Of a stretch of 64,000 bases of DNA, positions 1 through 8,033 are shown one piece after another. Position numbers and translations under genes: made by a program. The DNA comes from CAYXLI01 sp964464925 (GTDB taxonomy: Bacteria > Acidobacteriota > Terriglobia > Bryobacterales > Bryobacteraceae). The stretch spans positions 62,001-126,000 of the forward strand of contig CAYXLI010000002.1 of NCBI GenBank assembly GCA_964464925.1, written 5' to 3'. Within the stretch, counting starts at the first letter, position 1. Each line of letters starts with the position of its first letter. Under the pieces are notes generated by a model. It was not told the origin of the DNA and did no database searches. It saw only the letters and a program-made list of their open reading frames with translations.

Positions 1-1176
1 AAGAAGGACTTGAACGCGCAATTGAGCGCTATAGAGAAGGAGCGCCCAGCCCCAATTCCGGTCGCGGCAGGAATCACGGATGGCGATTATCGCTTCACGC
101 CCGACGGTCCGGGGGACGAGCCTGCTCCGGGCAAAAGAGTGAAGACCGAGGCCTTCGAGGGATCTTTTCTACACAAAGGGCCTGAAAAGTACATTGCGCC
201 GCCATCTTATTTTTTGATTCGCGGCGACGTGAATAGCCGCGGTTCCCAGATGCAGCCGGGCTTCCTCACGGTGGCTACGTATGGTAATCCGCCCGTAGAA
301 CTGCCGCCCGCGAACGGGCACACGTCCGGGCGGAGACGGGCGCTCGCCGAATGGCTGGTCTCACCGGATAATCCGCTGACGGCACGCGTGATTGTGAACC
401 GGATCTGGCATCACCACTTTGGACGCGGTATCGTGGCGACGCTGGATAATTTCGGCAAGATGGGCGAGTTGCCCACGCATCCTGAATTGCTCGACTGGCT
501 GGCACTGGAGTTCATGGATCGCGGTTGGAGCGTGAAGCAGATGCACCGCCTGCTGATGACATCGGAGGCCTATCAGATGTCATCGCAATTCACTGACGAA
601 AGTAACGTGCAGCGCGACCCACAAAACAAGTATGGTTGGCGATTCCGTTCCCGGCGGCTGGAGGCTGAGATCGTTCGCGATGCGATTCTGGCCACTAGCG
701 GCGGACTGAACCGGGAGGTTGGCGGTCCGCCGGTCTTCCCTGCTCTCTCCGGTGAAGTGCTGCAGCAAATGACCCATGGCATTTGGAATAAGCAGCCTGA
801 CGGCCCGTCGACGTGGCGCCGCAGCGTCTACATTTACCGGAAGCGTGGCCTGCCGTTTCCTATGCTCGAGTCTTTCGACCTACCGGACCAGAATATTTCC
901 TGCGGGGCGCGCTCGGTATCGACAGTCCCGACGCAGGCGCTGATGCTGCTGAATGACGAGTTTGTGGTGAAGCAGGCGGAACTGTTCGCGCAGCGCGTGC
1001 AAGAGGCGGCACCAAGGGACCCGCAGCAACAGATCGAGCTGGCTTATCGGATCGCGGTCGGCCGCGTGCCCGATGTGATCGAGCGCGAAGCTGCGCAGGC
1101 GTACCTGCAGAAACACTCGCTGGCGGGGTTTACACACGTGCTGCTGAACCTGAATGAATTTGTCTACCTGAGGTAA
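1..1176 (+). CDS. DUF1553 (PSD1) domain protein, C-terminal part, cut by the window edge
   Basis: The reading frame is open from base 1 (the first codons read Lys-Lys-Asp), so the true start and the PSCyt1/DUF1549 half lie outside the window. About 390 residues are visible. From about residue 108 (counted from base 10) the sequence is typical of the DUF1553 domain: an RRALAEWL stretch, then NPLTARVIVNRIWHHHFG and HPELLDWLA. This module normally follows a PSCyt1 haem domain and DUF1549 in large exported proteins of Planctomycetes and Solibacter-like acidobacteria. Its biochemical role is not established. The stop is 2 bases before the DUF1501 gene, the usual partner. With the cytochrome and PQQ dehydrogenase that follow, it suggests a periplasmic oxidation cassette (inference). 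Confidence 0.85.
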   Translation, partial: KKDLNAQLSAIEKERPAPIPVAAGITDGDYRFTPDGPGDEPAPGKRVKTEAFEGSFLHKGPEKYIAPPSYFLIRGDVNSRGSQMQPGFLTVATYGNPPVELPPANGHTSGRRRALAEWLVSPDNPLTARVIVNRIWHHHFGRGIVATLDNFGKMGELPTHPELLDWLALEFMDRGWSVKQMHRLLMTSEAYQMSSQFTDESNVQRDPQNKYGWRFRSRRLEAEIVRDAILATSGGLNREVGGPPVFPALSGEVLQQMTHGIWNKQPDGPSTWRRSVYIYRKRGLPFPMLESFDLPDQNISCGARSVSTVPTQALMLLNDEFVVKQAELFAQRVQEAAPRDPQQQIELAYRIAVGRVPDVIEREAAQAYLQKHSLAGFTHVLLNLNEFVYLR

Positions 1177-1178
1177 CG

Positions 1179-2600
1179 ATGCGGCGCTTCCGGACCAGGA
1201 GGGATTTCTTATTTGAATCGTGCGGCGGAATTGCCGGGCTGGGACTGGCGTCTCTGCTACAACAGGACTCCCTACTAGCCGGAGAGTGCGGCACGACGCC
1301 GGCAGCGAAGAAACCGCATTTCGCACCGCGGGCCAAAAGTGTCATTTCGCTCTTCATGAGCGGCGGCGTAAGCCATGTGGACACGTTCGATCCGAAGCCT
1401 GCGCTGAACAAGTACGCCGGACAGCCGCTGACGGGCAAAGGCGACGTGGTTGTGCGCCAGGGCCATCCGGGGCCGCTGATGCCGAGCCCCTTCACGTTCA
1501 AGAAGTATGGGCAGAGCGGGCTCGACGTATCGGAGATCTTTCCCAACATCGGTTCGCATGCTGATGAACTCGCCGTGATGCGTTCCGTCTTCAGCAAGTC
1601 CAACGATCACGTGCAGGCTTTTTACGCGCTCTCCTCCGGCATGATTCGGATGGGCTTCCCAAGCATTGGCTCGTGGGTGACGTACGGATTAGGTTCGGAA
1701 TCGCAGAGTCTGCCGGCATTCGTGGTGATTTACGACGGCCGCGGAGCTCCGTTCGGTGGGCCTTCCAACTGGAGCGCAGGATTCATGCCGGCCGCCTATC
1801 AGGGAACGGTTTTCCGCCCATCCGGGGCTCCTATTCTGGATCTTCAACCGCCATCGCGCGTGTCGCAAGACGAGCAGAGGGCGCGGCTGGATCTTCTCGA
1901 AAAGCTGAACCGGATCGACCTGGAGAGAAACCCGGGAAATTCGGAACTCGGAGCACGCATCGAATCGTACGAACTCGCGTACCGCATGCAGGGGTGTGCG
2001 CCTGAAGTGGTGGACCTTCGATCGGAATCCGCGGCGACGCAAAAACTCTATGGGTTAGACAATTCAGTGACGGAACCGTTCGGCCGCCAGTGCCTGATGG
2101 CGCGCCGCCTGGTAGAACGCGGAGTGCGATTCGTGCAGCTCTATCACGGGGGCCTCGGAAACCAAAACACCGACACGTGGGATGCACACGAGGACGTTTA
2201 CTCGAATCACACGAAACATGCGGCCGAGGTGGATCTGCCCATTTCGGGCCTGCTGACCGACTTACGCGCTCGCGGCTTGCTGGATCAAACGCTGGTAACG
2301 TGGCATGGCGAATTCGGACGCATGCCTATCTCACAGAGGGGCGTGGGGCGCGATCACAATCCCGGGGCAATGAGCATGTGGATGGCCGGAGCGCACATAC
2401 AGGGCGGACAGGTGATTGGGTCGAGCGACGAATTTGGATATAAAGCGGCGGAGCAGCCGATCTCCGTGCACGATTTGCATGCGACGATTCTGCATCTGCT
2501 CGGGCTGGATCATACGAGGTTAACGTATCGATTCAATGGACGCGACATGCGGTTGACCGATGTCTATGGAGAACTGATCCCACAAATTGTAAGGAGCTGA
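1179..2600 (+). CDS. DUF1501 family exported protein
   Basis: 473 residues. The N-terminus has a twin-arginine leader (TRRDFLF, residues 6-12) followed by a small-residue hydrophobic stretch, so Tat export to the periplasm is expected. Family landmarks are SLFMSGGVSHVDTFDPKP near the start, the CLMARRLVERGVRFVQLYHGG segment in the middle, WHGEFGRMP, GRDHNP and the closing HDLHATILHLLGLDH. DUF1501 belongs with the alkaline phosphatase/sulfatase-like fold group, but the substrate is unknown. The gene sits 2 bases after the DUF1553 gene, and its last codons carry the AAGGAG ribosome-binding site of the cytochrome gene, so the block is probably one operon. Confidence 0.88.
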   Translation: MRRFRTRRDFLFESCGGIAGLGLASLLQQDSLLAGECGTTPAAKKPHFAPRAKSVISLFMSGGVSHVDTFDPKPALNKYAGQPLTGKGDVVVRQGHPGPLMPSPFTFKKYGQSGLDVSEIFPNIGSHADELAVMRSVFSKSNDHVQAFYALSSGMIRMGFPSIGSWVTYGLGSESQSLPAFVVIYDGRGAPFGGPSNWSAGFMPAAYQGTVFRPSGAPILDLQPPSRVSQDEQRARLDLLEKLNRIDLERNPGNSELGARIESYELAYRMQGCAPEVVDLRSESAATQKLYGLDNSVTEPFGRQCLMARRLVERGVRFVQLYHGGLGNQNTDTWDAHEDVYSNHTKHAAEVDLPISGLLTDLRARGLLDQTLVTWHGEFGRMPISQRGVGRDHNPGAMSMWMAGAHIQGGQVIGSSDEFGYKAAEQPISVHDLHATILHLLGLDHTRLTYRFNGRDMRLTDVYGELIPQIVRS

Positions 2601-2602
2601 CG

Positions 2603-3355
2603 ATGCTACTTGCAGCGCTGCTGTTCTTTCAGCACATTCTTCTTCCGGATTTGCCGGCTGTAGACAAGAATCCGTACACCAGCGCGGCGGACCTGGATCA
2701 GGGAAAGAAGCTCTACGCAGGACGATGCGCGGGCTGCCATGGCCCGGCAGGCGACGGCGGTAAAGGAGCGAATCTCGCCTCACCGATGCTGTCACGCGGC
2801 CAGACGGACCTGGCGCTGTATCGAACTATCCGGTACGGGATTCCGGAAACCGAAATGCCGTCGCACAACCTGACGCAGCGGGAGATCTGGCAGATGGCGG
2901 CGTACGTGCGAACGCTGGGGACGAGTGGCGGAGAGGCAATTCACGGCGACGCCCGGAACGGATCGGCGCTGGTACGCGGCAAGGGCGGATGTCTGCAGTG
3001 CCATTTGCTGGAAGGAGAGGGCGGCATGACGGGACCAGCGCTCAGTGACATTGGACGGCGGCGGAGCCCATCTTATCTGCGGACCAAGCTGATGGATCCG
3101 GGCAAGGATATCGGGAGCGACTTCAGCACGGTGAAGCTCACCACTCGCGATGGGAACAAGATAACCGGCGTGCGGCTGAACGAGGATACATATTCCATTC
3201 AGCTTTTGGAAAACAGCACGCGGCTGCGCTCGTTTTGGAAGCAGGATTTGGTTGAGTTGGTGGTGGAGCGCCGTACATTGATGCCCTCCTACAAGGGGCA
3301 GCTCACGGAACAGGAAATGAACGACGTGGTTGCCTTTATGGGAGGTCTGCGATGA
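2603..3355 (+). CDS. Dihaem c-type cytochrome
   Basis: 250 residues with an N-terminal hydrophobic leader for export. It has two covalent haem motifs, CAGCH at residues 42-46 and CLQCH at 130-134, so there are two tandem cytochrome c domains. The first domain has a likely axial Met at about 85 (TEMPSHN). The second resembles the haem-binding domain common in planctomycete-type proteins, ending in MPSYKGQLTEQEMNDVVAFM. The AAGGAG Shine-Dalgarno overlaps the stop of DUF1501, and the gene overlaps the PQQ dehydrogenase by 4 bases (ATGA). The likely role is to accept electrons from that dehydrogenase in the periplasm, as a separate version of the haem domain fused to quinohaemoprotein alcohol dehydrogenases (inference from context). 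Confidence 0.88.
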   Translation: MLLAALLFFQHILLPDLPAVDKNPYTSAADLDQGKKLYAGRCAGCHGPAGDGGKGANLASPMLSRGQTDLALYRTIRYGIPETEMPSHNLTQREIWQMAAYVRTLGTSGGEAIHGDARNGSALVRGKGGCLQCHLLEGEGGMTGPALSDIGRRRSPSYLRTKLMDPGKDIGSDFSTVKLTTRDGNKITGVRLNEDTYSIQLLENSTRLRSFWKQDLVELVVERRTLMPSYKGQLTEQEMNDVVAFMGGLR

Positions 3356-4920
3356 AGCTGGCAATCGGGTTGATCCTGGCCGCTTCGACATACGCGCAGG
3401 TGAGTTATGAGCGGATTCTCAAACCGGAGAGCGAGAACTGGCTAACGTATTCGGGTAACTATGCAGGACACCGCTTCTCGCCGTTGAAGCAGATCAACGA
3501 CACGAACGTGGCTGCGTTGAAGCCTTTGTGGTCTTACCAGGTCACTTCCATGCATAAGTTCGAGGCGACGCCGCTGGTGGTGGACGGCATCATGTATGTC
3601 TCCGAGCCGCCAAGCAATGTGACCGCGCTGGACACGCGCACCGGACGCCCGCTGTGGAAATACCGCCGCACGTTGCCTGACGATGTGCGCGTTTGCTGCG
3701 GGCAGGTGAATCGAGGCGTTGCGATTCTTGGTGATCTTGTCTACGTCGGCACGATCGATGCACATCTGGTGGCCCTGAGCGCGAAGACCGGAGCGGTGAT
3801 GTGGGATGCGACAGTAGCCGATTACAAGACTGGCCACTCGATCACGGTTGCTCCGCTTGCCGTGAAGGACAAGGTGGTGGTCGGCGTTGCGGGCGGCGAG
3901 TACGGAATTCGCGGTTTTCTGGACGCATACGAAAGCAAGAGCGGCAAGCGGGCCTGGCGCTTCTGGACGGTTCCGGCGGCTGGTGAAAAAGGTGTAGAGA
4001 CGTGGAAGGGCGATAGTTGGAAGACCGGCTCGGCAACAACATGGGTGACGGGCGCATTCGATCCGCAGACGAATCTCGTGTATTGGGGGACGGGCAATCC
4101 AGGACCTGATTGGAATGGTGACGTGCGGCAAGGCGACAACCTGTATTCAGATTGTTTGCTCGCTTTAGACGCCGATAGCGGCAAGCTGAAGTGGCACTTC
4201 CAGTTCACGCCACATGATGTGCATGATTGGGACTCGACCGAAGTGCCCATATTGATGGACGGGGAGGTACGCGGCAGGCAACGGAAGCTGTTGCTGTTCG
4301 CAAACCGGAATGCCTTCTTCTACGTTCTTGATCGCATAACCGGCGAATTCCTACTCGGCACACCTTATGTCAAACAAACGTGGGCCAAAGGACTCGACGA
4401 TAATGGACGGCCCGTGCGTCTTCCAAACACGTTTCCCACTATGGAGGGCACTGCGGTGTGGCCAGGGGTCGCAGGCGGCAATAACTGGTACAGCCCGACC
4501 TACAGCCCGCAAACCGGACTATTCTATGTGGCGGCGAGGGAGTCCGGCTCGGTTTATTTCATCGGAGATCCTGAATATAAGGAAGGCGAGCAGTTTAACG
4601 GCGGCGGATTCCGGAGCGTTCCCGAGGAACAGGAGTTCGGCGCAGTCCGAGCATTTGAGCCTTCCACAGGAGCGCTCAAATGGGAGCACAAACTATTTAC
4701 GCCGCCTTGGGCCGGATTGCTGTCGACTGCAGGTAACCTCATCTTCGGGAGCACCAACGAAGGCCAAGTCTTCGCGCTGCACGCCGCAACGGGCAAAGCA
4801 CTCTGGAAATTCCAAGCGGGTGGCGCTGCGCGGTCGAACCCGATCAGTTACGCCGTCGACGGCAAACAGCAAGTCGCCGTCGCGATGGGAAACTCACTCT
4901 ACGTCTTCGGAGTGGACTGA
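3352..4920 (+). CDS. PQQ-dependent (quinoprotein) alcohol dehydrogenase-like protein
   Basis: 522 residues with a short leader ending around TYAQ. The sequence follows the eight-bladed quinoprotein propeller: NWLTYSGNYAGHRFSPL at the start, a Cys-Cys pair at 115-116 (VRVCCGQVNRG) that in this family forms the vicinal disulphide over PQQ, GNPGPDWNGDVR with the Ca/PQQ-site Asn, and HDWDS with the candidate catalytic Asp. It lacks the C-terminal haem domain of quinohaemoprotein dehydrogenases, and the dihaem cytochrome overlapping it by 4 bases may replace it. The probable reaction is periplasmic oxidation of an alcohol or polyol. The substrate cannot be read from sequence. Confidence 0.88.
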   Translation: MKLAIGLILAASTYAQVSYERILKPESENWLTYSGNYAGHRFSPLKQINDTNVAALKPLWSYQVTSMHKFEATPLVVDGIMYVSEPPSNVTALDTRTGRPLWKYRRTLPDDVRVCCGQVNRGVAILGDLVYVGTIDAHLVALSAKTGAVMWDATVADYKTGHSITVAPLAVKDKVVVGVAGGEYGIRGFLDAYESKSGKRAWRFWTVPAAGEKGVETWKGDSWKTGSATTWVTGAFDPQTNLVYWGTGNPGPDWNGDVRQGDNLYSDCLLALDADSGKLKWHFQFTPHDVHDWDSTEVPILMDGEVRGRQRKLLLFANRNAFFYVLDRITGEFLLGTPYVKQTWAKGLDDNGRPVRLPNTFPTMEGTAVWPGVAGGNNWYSPTYSPQTGLFYVAARESGSVYFIGDPEYKEGEQFNGGGFRSVPEEQEFGAVRAFEPSTGALKWEHKLFTPPWAGLLSTAGNLIFGSTNEGQVFALHAATGKALWKFQAGGAARSNPISYAVDGKQQVAVAMGNSLYVFGVD

Positions 4921-4942
4921 ACCGGCAGCCTATCTTGCACGG

Positions 4943-5245
4943 CTATGGGGGAGTTTTGGACGCGAGGATTTCGAGCTTCTGAATATCGGGAGGTTGCGCG
5001 AACAACTCCGCGGCCTTCTCTTTCAAAGCGGCTGCTACCATTCCCGAGAGATGCGCCTGCCGGCCCGATTCATCCGAAAATGTATCGAAGATCCCGAATG
5101 TGGAGGGCCCCATGCGAACGGCGAACCAGAGATGTGTGCCGGGCTCAGCTTCGACAATCGGGACCGCACTGCGCAGAAATTCCGCGACTTGATCTTCTTT
5201 GCCGGGCTTGGCTTCCAGGCGGGCAAGCAGAGCGAATTGGTCCAT
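4943..5245 (-). CDS. Antibiotic biosynthesis monooxygenase (ABM) domain protein, quinol monooxygenase-like
   Basis: 100 residues, the usual size for single-domain ABM proteins. It starts FALLARLEAKPGKEDQVAEFL, continues with EPGTHLWFAVR and FGIFDTFSDE, and has the closing segment HLSGMVAAALKE. This is the dimeric alpha/beta ferredoxin-like fold of YgiN/ABM enzymes, which oxidise small aromatics or quinols without a cofactor. The start is preceded by AAGGAG at 6-base spacing. It lies 48 bases after the exonuclease III gene in the same direction and probably shares its transcript. A link to quinone or nitro-compound detoxification with the nitronate monooxygenase two genes upstream is possible but unproven. 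Confidence 0.75.
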   Translation of the reverse strand: MDQFALLARLEAKPGKEDQVAEFLRSAVPIVEAEPGTHLWFAVRMGPSTFGIFDTFSDESGRQAHLSGMVAAALKEKAAELFAQPPDIQKLEILASKTPP

Positions 5246-5293
5246 TTGCTTCTCCTTGACTGGAGGGTGGGACGCCAGCGGGAAGAATCCGTT

Positions 5294-6064
5294 TCAGAAG
5301 TCGAACTCGGCCCAAAGGACAGTGTGATCGGAAGCACCTGCCGCTTTGCGTGGATCCATATCTACATCCGCGGCAGTGCAGCGCTCCGCAAGCAGGGGTG
5401 TGGCAAGAATATGATCGATGCGCCAGCCCCAATTGCGTTCGAAGGCATTTCGAAAATAATCCCAGTAAGTGTACTGAACGCGATCGGGGTGGATCTGGCG
5501 GAAGACATCCCTGAATCCCCAAGCCGCCGCGGCCTTAAATGCGTTCCGTGCGTCGATGTGAAAATCCACGTCGTTGACACGTTTGTCGGGATGGTAGACA
5601 TCAATGGGCTCCGGCGCGACGTTGATGTCTCCTAACCAAATGGCTGGGCCTGCCGCGTCCAGGTATTCGTGGAAGTAGCTGCGAAGGCGCGTGAACCATT
5701 CCAACTTGAAAGCGTACTTCTCCGAAGTGATCTGATAGCCCTGAGGGACGTAAGTATTCAGGATGGGAACATCGTCGATTACGGTCAGCAGGACGCGAGC
5801 ATCCTCGCTGTCCGGGCCTTCGCAAAAGCCGTGCCGGACGAACTCAGGGGCGATGCGGCTAAGAGTAGCCACTCCGTTATAACCTTTCATTCCGCGAAAA
5901 GTGGGGTAATATCCGGCGGCGCGGAACGGTTCAGCAGGGAACTCGCTGTCCTGCACTTTAGTTTCCTGCAGACATAAGACGTCCGGCTGATGGTTTTGCA
6001 GCCAGTCCAGGAGAATGGGCATGCGCCGGCGGATTGAGTTGATATTCCAGGTTGCGATCTTCAC
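5294..6064 (-). CDS. xth: Exodeoxyribonuclease III
   Basis: 256 residues when started at the GTG at 6064, which overlaps the stop of the nitronate monooxygenase gene by 4 bases (GTGA). The frame stays open further upstream, but the protein family begins exactly at KIATWNINSIR, so the inner GTG is preferred. Motifs of the AP endonuclease/exonuclease III family are present: WN with catalytic-site Asn7, QET with metal-ligand Glu34, WLGDINVAP with the Asp/Asn pair, and the terminal SDH. It acts in base-excision repair, cutting at abasic sites and removing 3' blocking groups. It is the middle gene of a three-gene minus-strand operon. Confidence 0.92.
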   Translation of the reverse strand: MKIATWNINSIRRRMPILLDWLQNHQPDVLCLQETKVQDSEFPAEPFRAAGYYPTFRGMKGYNGVATLSRIAPEFVRHGFCEGPDSEDARVLLTVIDDVPILNTYVPQGYQITSEKYAFKLEWFTRLRSYFHEYLDAAGPAIWLGDINVAPEPIDVYHPDKRVNDVDFHIDARNAFKAAAAWGFRDVFRQIHPDRVQYTYWDYFRNAFERNWGWRIDHILATPLLAERCTAADVDMDPRKAAGASDHTVLWAEFDF

Positions 6065-7134
6065 TTTGTATCTGTCGAATATCCTCGCAGACGTGTCTGC
6101 GTCGCTTCCATTTCCTCCGCGAGACGCGCGATCAATTCCGAAGCGGTTTGACGGCGTGCCATGCGGATGCCCTGCCCAGCCCAAAGTGAGAGAAACTCGG
6201 CCCGTTGCTGCCGGGCAGCGGCCGTTCGGAGCGGCCGAGTGAGGGCGTTCTGCAAGGGGAATGGCAGGATTGGCCCTGCGTCGATTTCCTCCATGAACCG
6301 GTTTACGATGCCGCGTGCGGGACGGCCTGAAAAGGCGCGCGTGACTCGGGTCTGGTCTTCGCGCGCGTTCAGAATTGCGAGCCGGCAGGCTTCGGACACG
6401 CCCGACTCACTGCACATAAGAAACGCTGTTCCCATCTGGACAGCACTTGCGCCGAGTGCCAGGGCGGCGATGATGCCACGTCCATCCATAATGCCGCCGG
6501 ACGCGATGACGGGAATGGAGACGGCATCCACAACTTGCGGCACCAGCGCGATTGTGCCGATCATCGAACTTTCAAAAGCACGAGCGAAAGTAGAGCGGTG
6601 ACCTCCTGCCTCACTCCCTTGGGCGATTACAGCATTCATGCCGGCTTTTTCAATGGAAATCGCTTCTTCCACCGTGCTGGCTGTGGCCATACAAAAGAGC
6701 CCGCGATTCCGGATGGCTCGTACATGCTCCGACAGCGGGATACCGAACGTAAAACTCAGGAACGATGCAGAGCTATCCAGACAAGCCGCAAGCTGCGTGG
6801 GAAATAGATCTGGAGGCATTTGGGGCACGTCTGGCGCAGGCAGACCGAGTTCCTGATAGAACCCTGCGACGCGATCCAGGGCAGACGCGTCAACCCGAAG
6901 GCCCTCCGGAGGCACTGGCATAAAAAGGTTCACTCCGAAAGGCCTGGCGGTGAGACGCCGAACCGCTGCCGATGCCTCCAGAATCTGGGCAGATTGCAAG
7001 TAGGCTGCGCCAATACAGCCGATTCCTCCGGCCTCGCTAACCGCTGCGACAAGTTCGGGGGTATCGCCACCACCTGCCATCGGCGCCTGGATGATCGGGT
7101 ACTTCAGATCGAACCGGGAATTCAGAGGCAGCAT
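6061..7134 (-). CDS. Nitronate monooxygenase (2-nitropropane dioxygenase family)
   Basis: 357 residues with a TIM-barrel FMN-enzyme pattern. It begins FDLKYPIIQAPMAGGGDTPEL, has GGIGCIGAAYL, the QGSEAGGHRS segment containing the conserved His of nitronate monooxygenases, and the phosphate-binding IASGGIMDGRGI. Members oxidise alkyl nitronates such as propionate 3-nitronate to carbonyl products using FMN and oxygen. Some homologues are enoyl-ACP reductases (FabK), but the QGSEAGGH context favours nitronate monooxygenase. It is the first gene of a minus-strand operon with exonuclease III and an ABM protein. The 230 bases upstream show no other supported gene. Confidence 0.85.
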   Translation of the reverse strand: MLPLNSRFDLKYPIIQAPMAGGGDTPELVAAVSEAGGIGCIGAAYLQSAQILEASAAVRRLTARPFGVNLFMPVPPEGLRVDASALDRVAGFYQELGLPAPDVPQMPPDLFPTQLAACLDSSASFLSFTFGIPLSEHVRAIRNRGLFCMATASTVEEAISIEKAGMNAVIAQGSEAGGHRSTFARAFESSMIGTIALVPQVVDAVSIPVIASGGIMDGRGIIAALALGASAVQMGTAFLMCSESGVSEACRLAILNAREDQTRVTRAFSGRPARGIVNRFMEEIDAGPILPFPLQNALTRPLRTAAARQQRAEFLSLWAGQGIRMARRQTASELIARLAEEMEATQTRLRGYSTDTK

Positions 7135-7364
7135 ATTCCTGCATCCAACTTAACAGGGGCATCAGTCGAGTCCAGCCCTGTCCCACTTGCGGCAGAGAAT
7201 GCGATGCTGTGCGCACTTCACGAGCCTGGCGGCGTGGGATCGAAGCCCACGATGGAAGAGTGCCGGCATCTGGCTCGCGAATTCCAAAGACTATCAGGCG
7301 ATCACTCGTGGTTGTCGCGGCGGTGTGCGTTGCGGTTGCGGGCTGGCCGAGGCTCACTCAAGGC

Positions 7365-8015
7365 TTACGCATGTGAGGTTTCCATCGAATGTACTGGAGC
7401 ACAGCCGGAATGAATCCGGGGACCGGGAGCTTGCTCCGCCAGAATCTGAGCTTCAGCCTCCAGCATCTGCTTCCAGCGTATTTCCGCCACGGCCTTATCT
7501 GCGATTTTGTTGGCAAGTTTCAGAAAAACCTTGTAATGACCCAACTCCGAGGAGAAGAGCGCCTTGTAGAATGCCGCGAGTTCCGGGTCTTCCGCTGTGG
7601 CGGCCAGAACAGAGAAGCGCTCGCAGGATCGCGCCTCGATGAGCGCGGAAACGAAGAGCCGGTCGAGAATCTCTCCTGCCTGGCCTTTGCGCACCATGAG
7701 GCGCAGAGCATTTGCGTACGGGTTCTTGTGAATTCGGTCCAGCCGGCCTCCGCGGCGTACAATGAGGCGCGTGACCTGCGCGAGATGGGCAGCTTCATCG
7801 CGTGCCACGGTCGTCATGGTCTCCACCCAGCCGGGCACCCAGTCGTTCGGCCACCGGGTGAGAAGTTCCATGGCATTGTTCGCTGCCTTTTTCTCCAGAA
7901 ATGCGTGGTCGATCAGAAGGTTTACGGGATCCCGAAGGACGGAGCGCCCCCACGCGAGCGGCGTGCGCGAGCAGAGAGGCAGCGCCTCGACTTTCTCCAG
8001 AATCGGTGGGGGCAC
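7365..8015 (-). CDS. miaE: tRNA-(ms2io6A)-hydroxylase (MiaE family)
   Basis: 216 residues, a four-helix ferritin-like diiron protein. Candidate iron ligands are visible in order: Glu41 (FLEKKA), Glu74 and His77 (DEAAHL), Glu127 (IEARS), and Glu157 and His160 (ELGHYKVF), matching the MiaE set. MiaE hydroxylates the isopentenyl side chain at A37 of tRNAs that read UNN codons. The start is a GTG with only a weak GAGA upstream. The gene begins 18 bases after the PPC-domain protein gene and is probably read through from it. No miaA or miaB is in the window. Confidence 0.87.
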   Translation of the reverse strand: MPPPILEKVEALPLCSRTPLAWGRSVLRDPVNLLIDHAFLEKKAANNAMELLTRWPNDWVPGWVETMTTVARDEAAHLAQVTRLIVRRGGRLDRIHKNPYANALRLMVRKGQAGEILDRLFVSALIEARSCERFSVLAATAEDPELAAFYKALFSSELGHYKVFLKLANKIADKAVAEIRWKQMLEAEAQILAEQAPGPRIHSGCAPVHSMETSHA

Positions 8016-8033
8016 GTTCTCAAGATAGCAACG

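Noticed and set aside
4367..5635. A 422-codon plus-strand frame
   Set aside because: It runs across the end of the PQQ dehydrogenase and antisense to the ABM and xth genes. Its composition is that of a shadow frame and it has no domain pattern.
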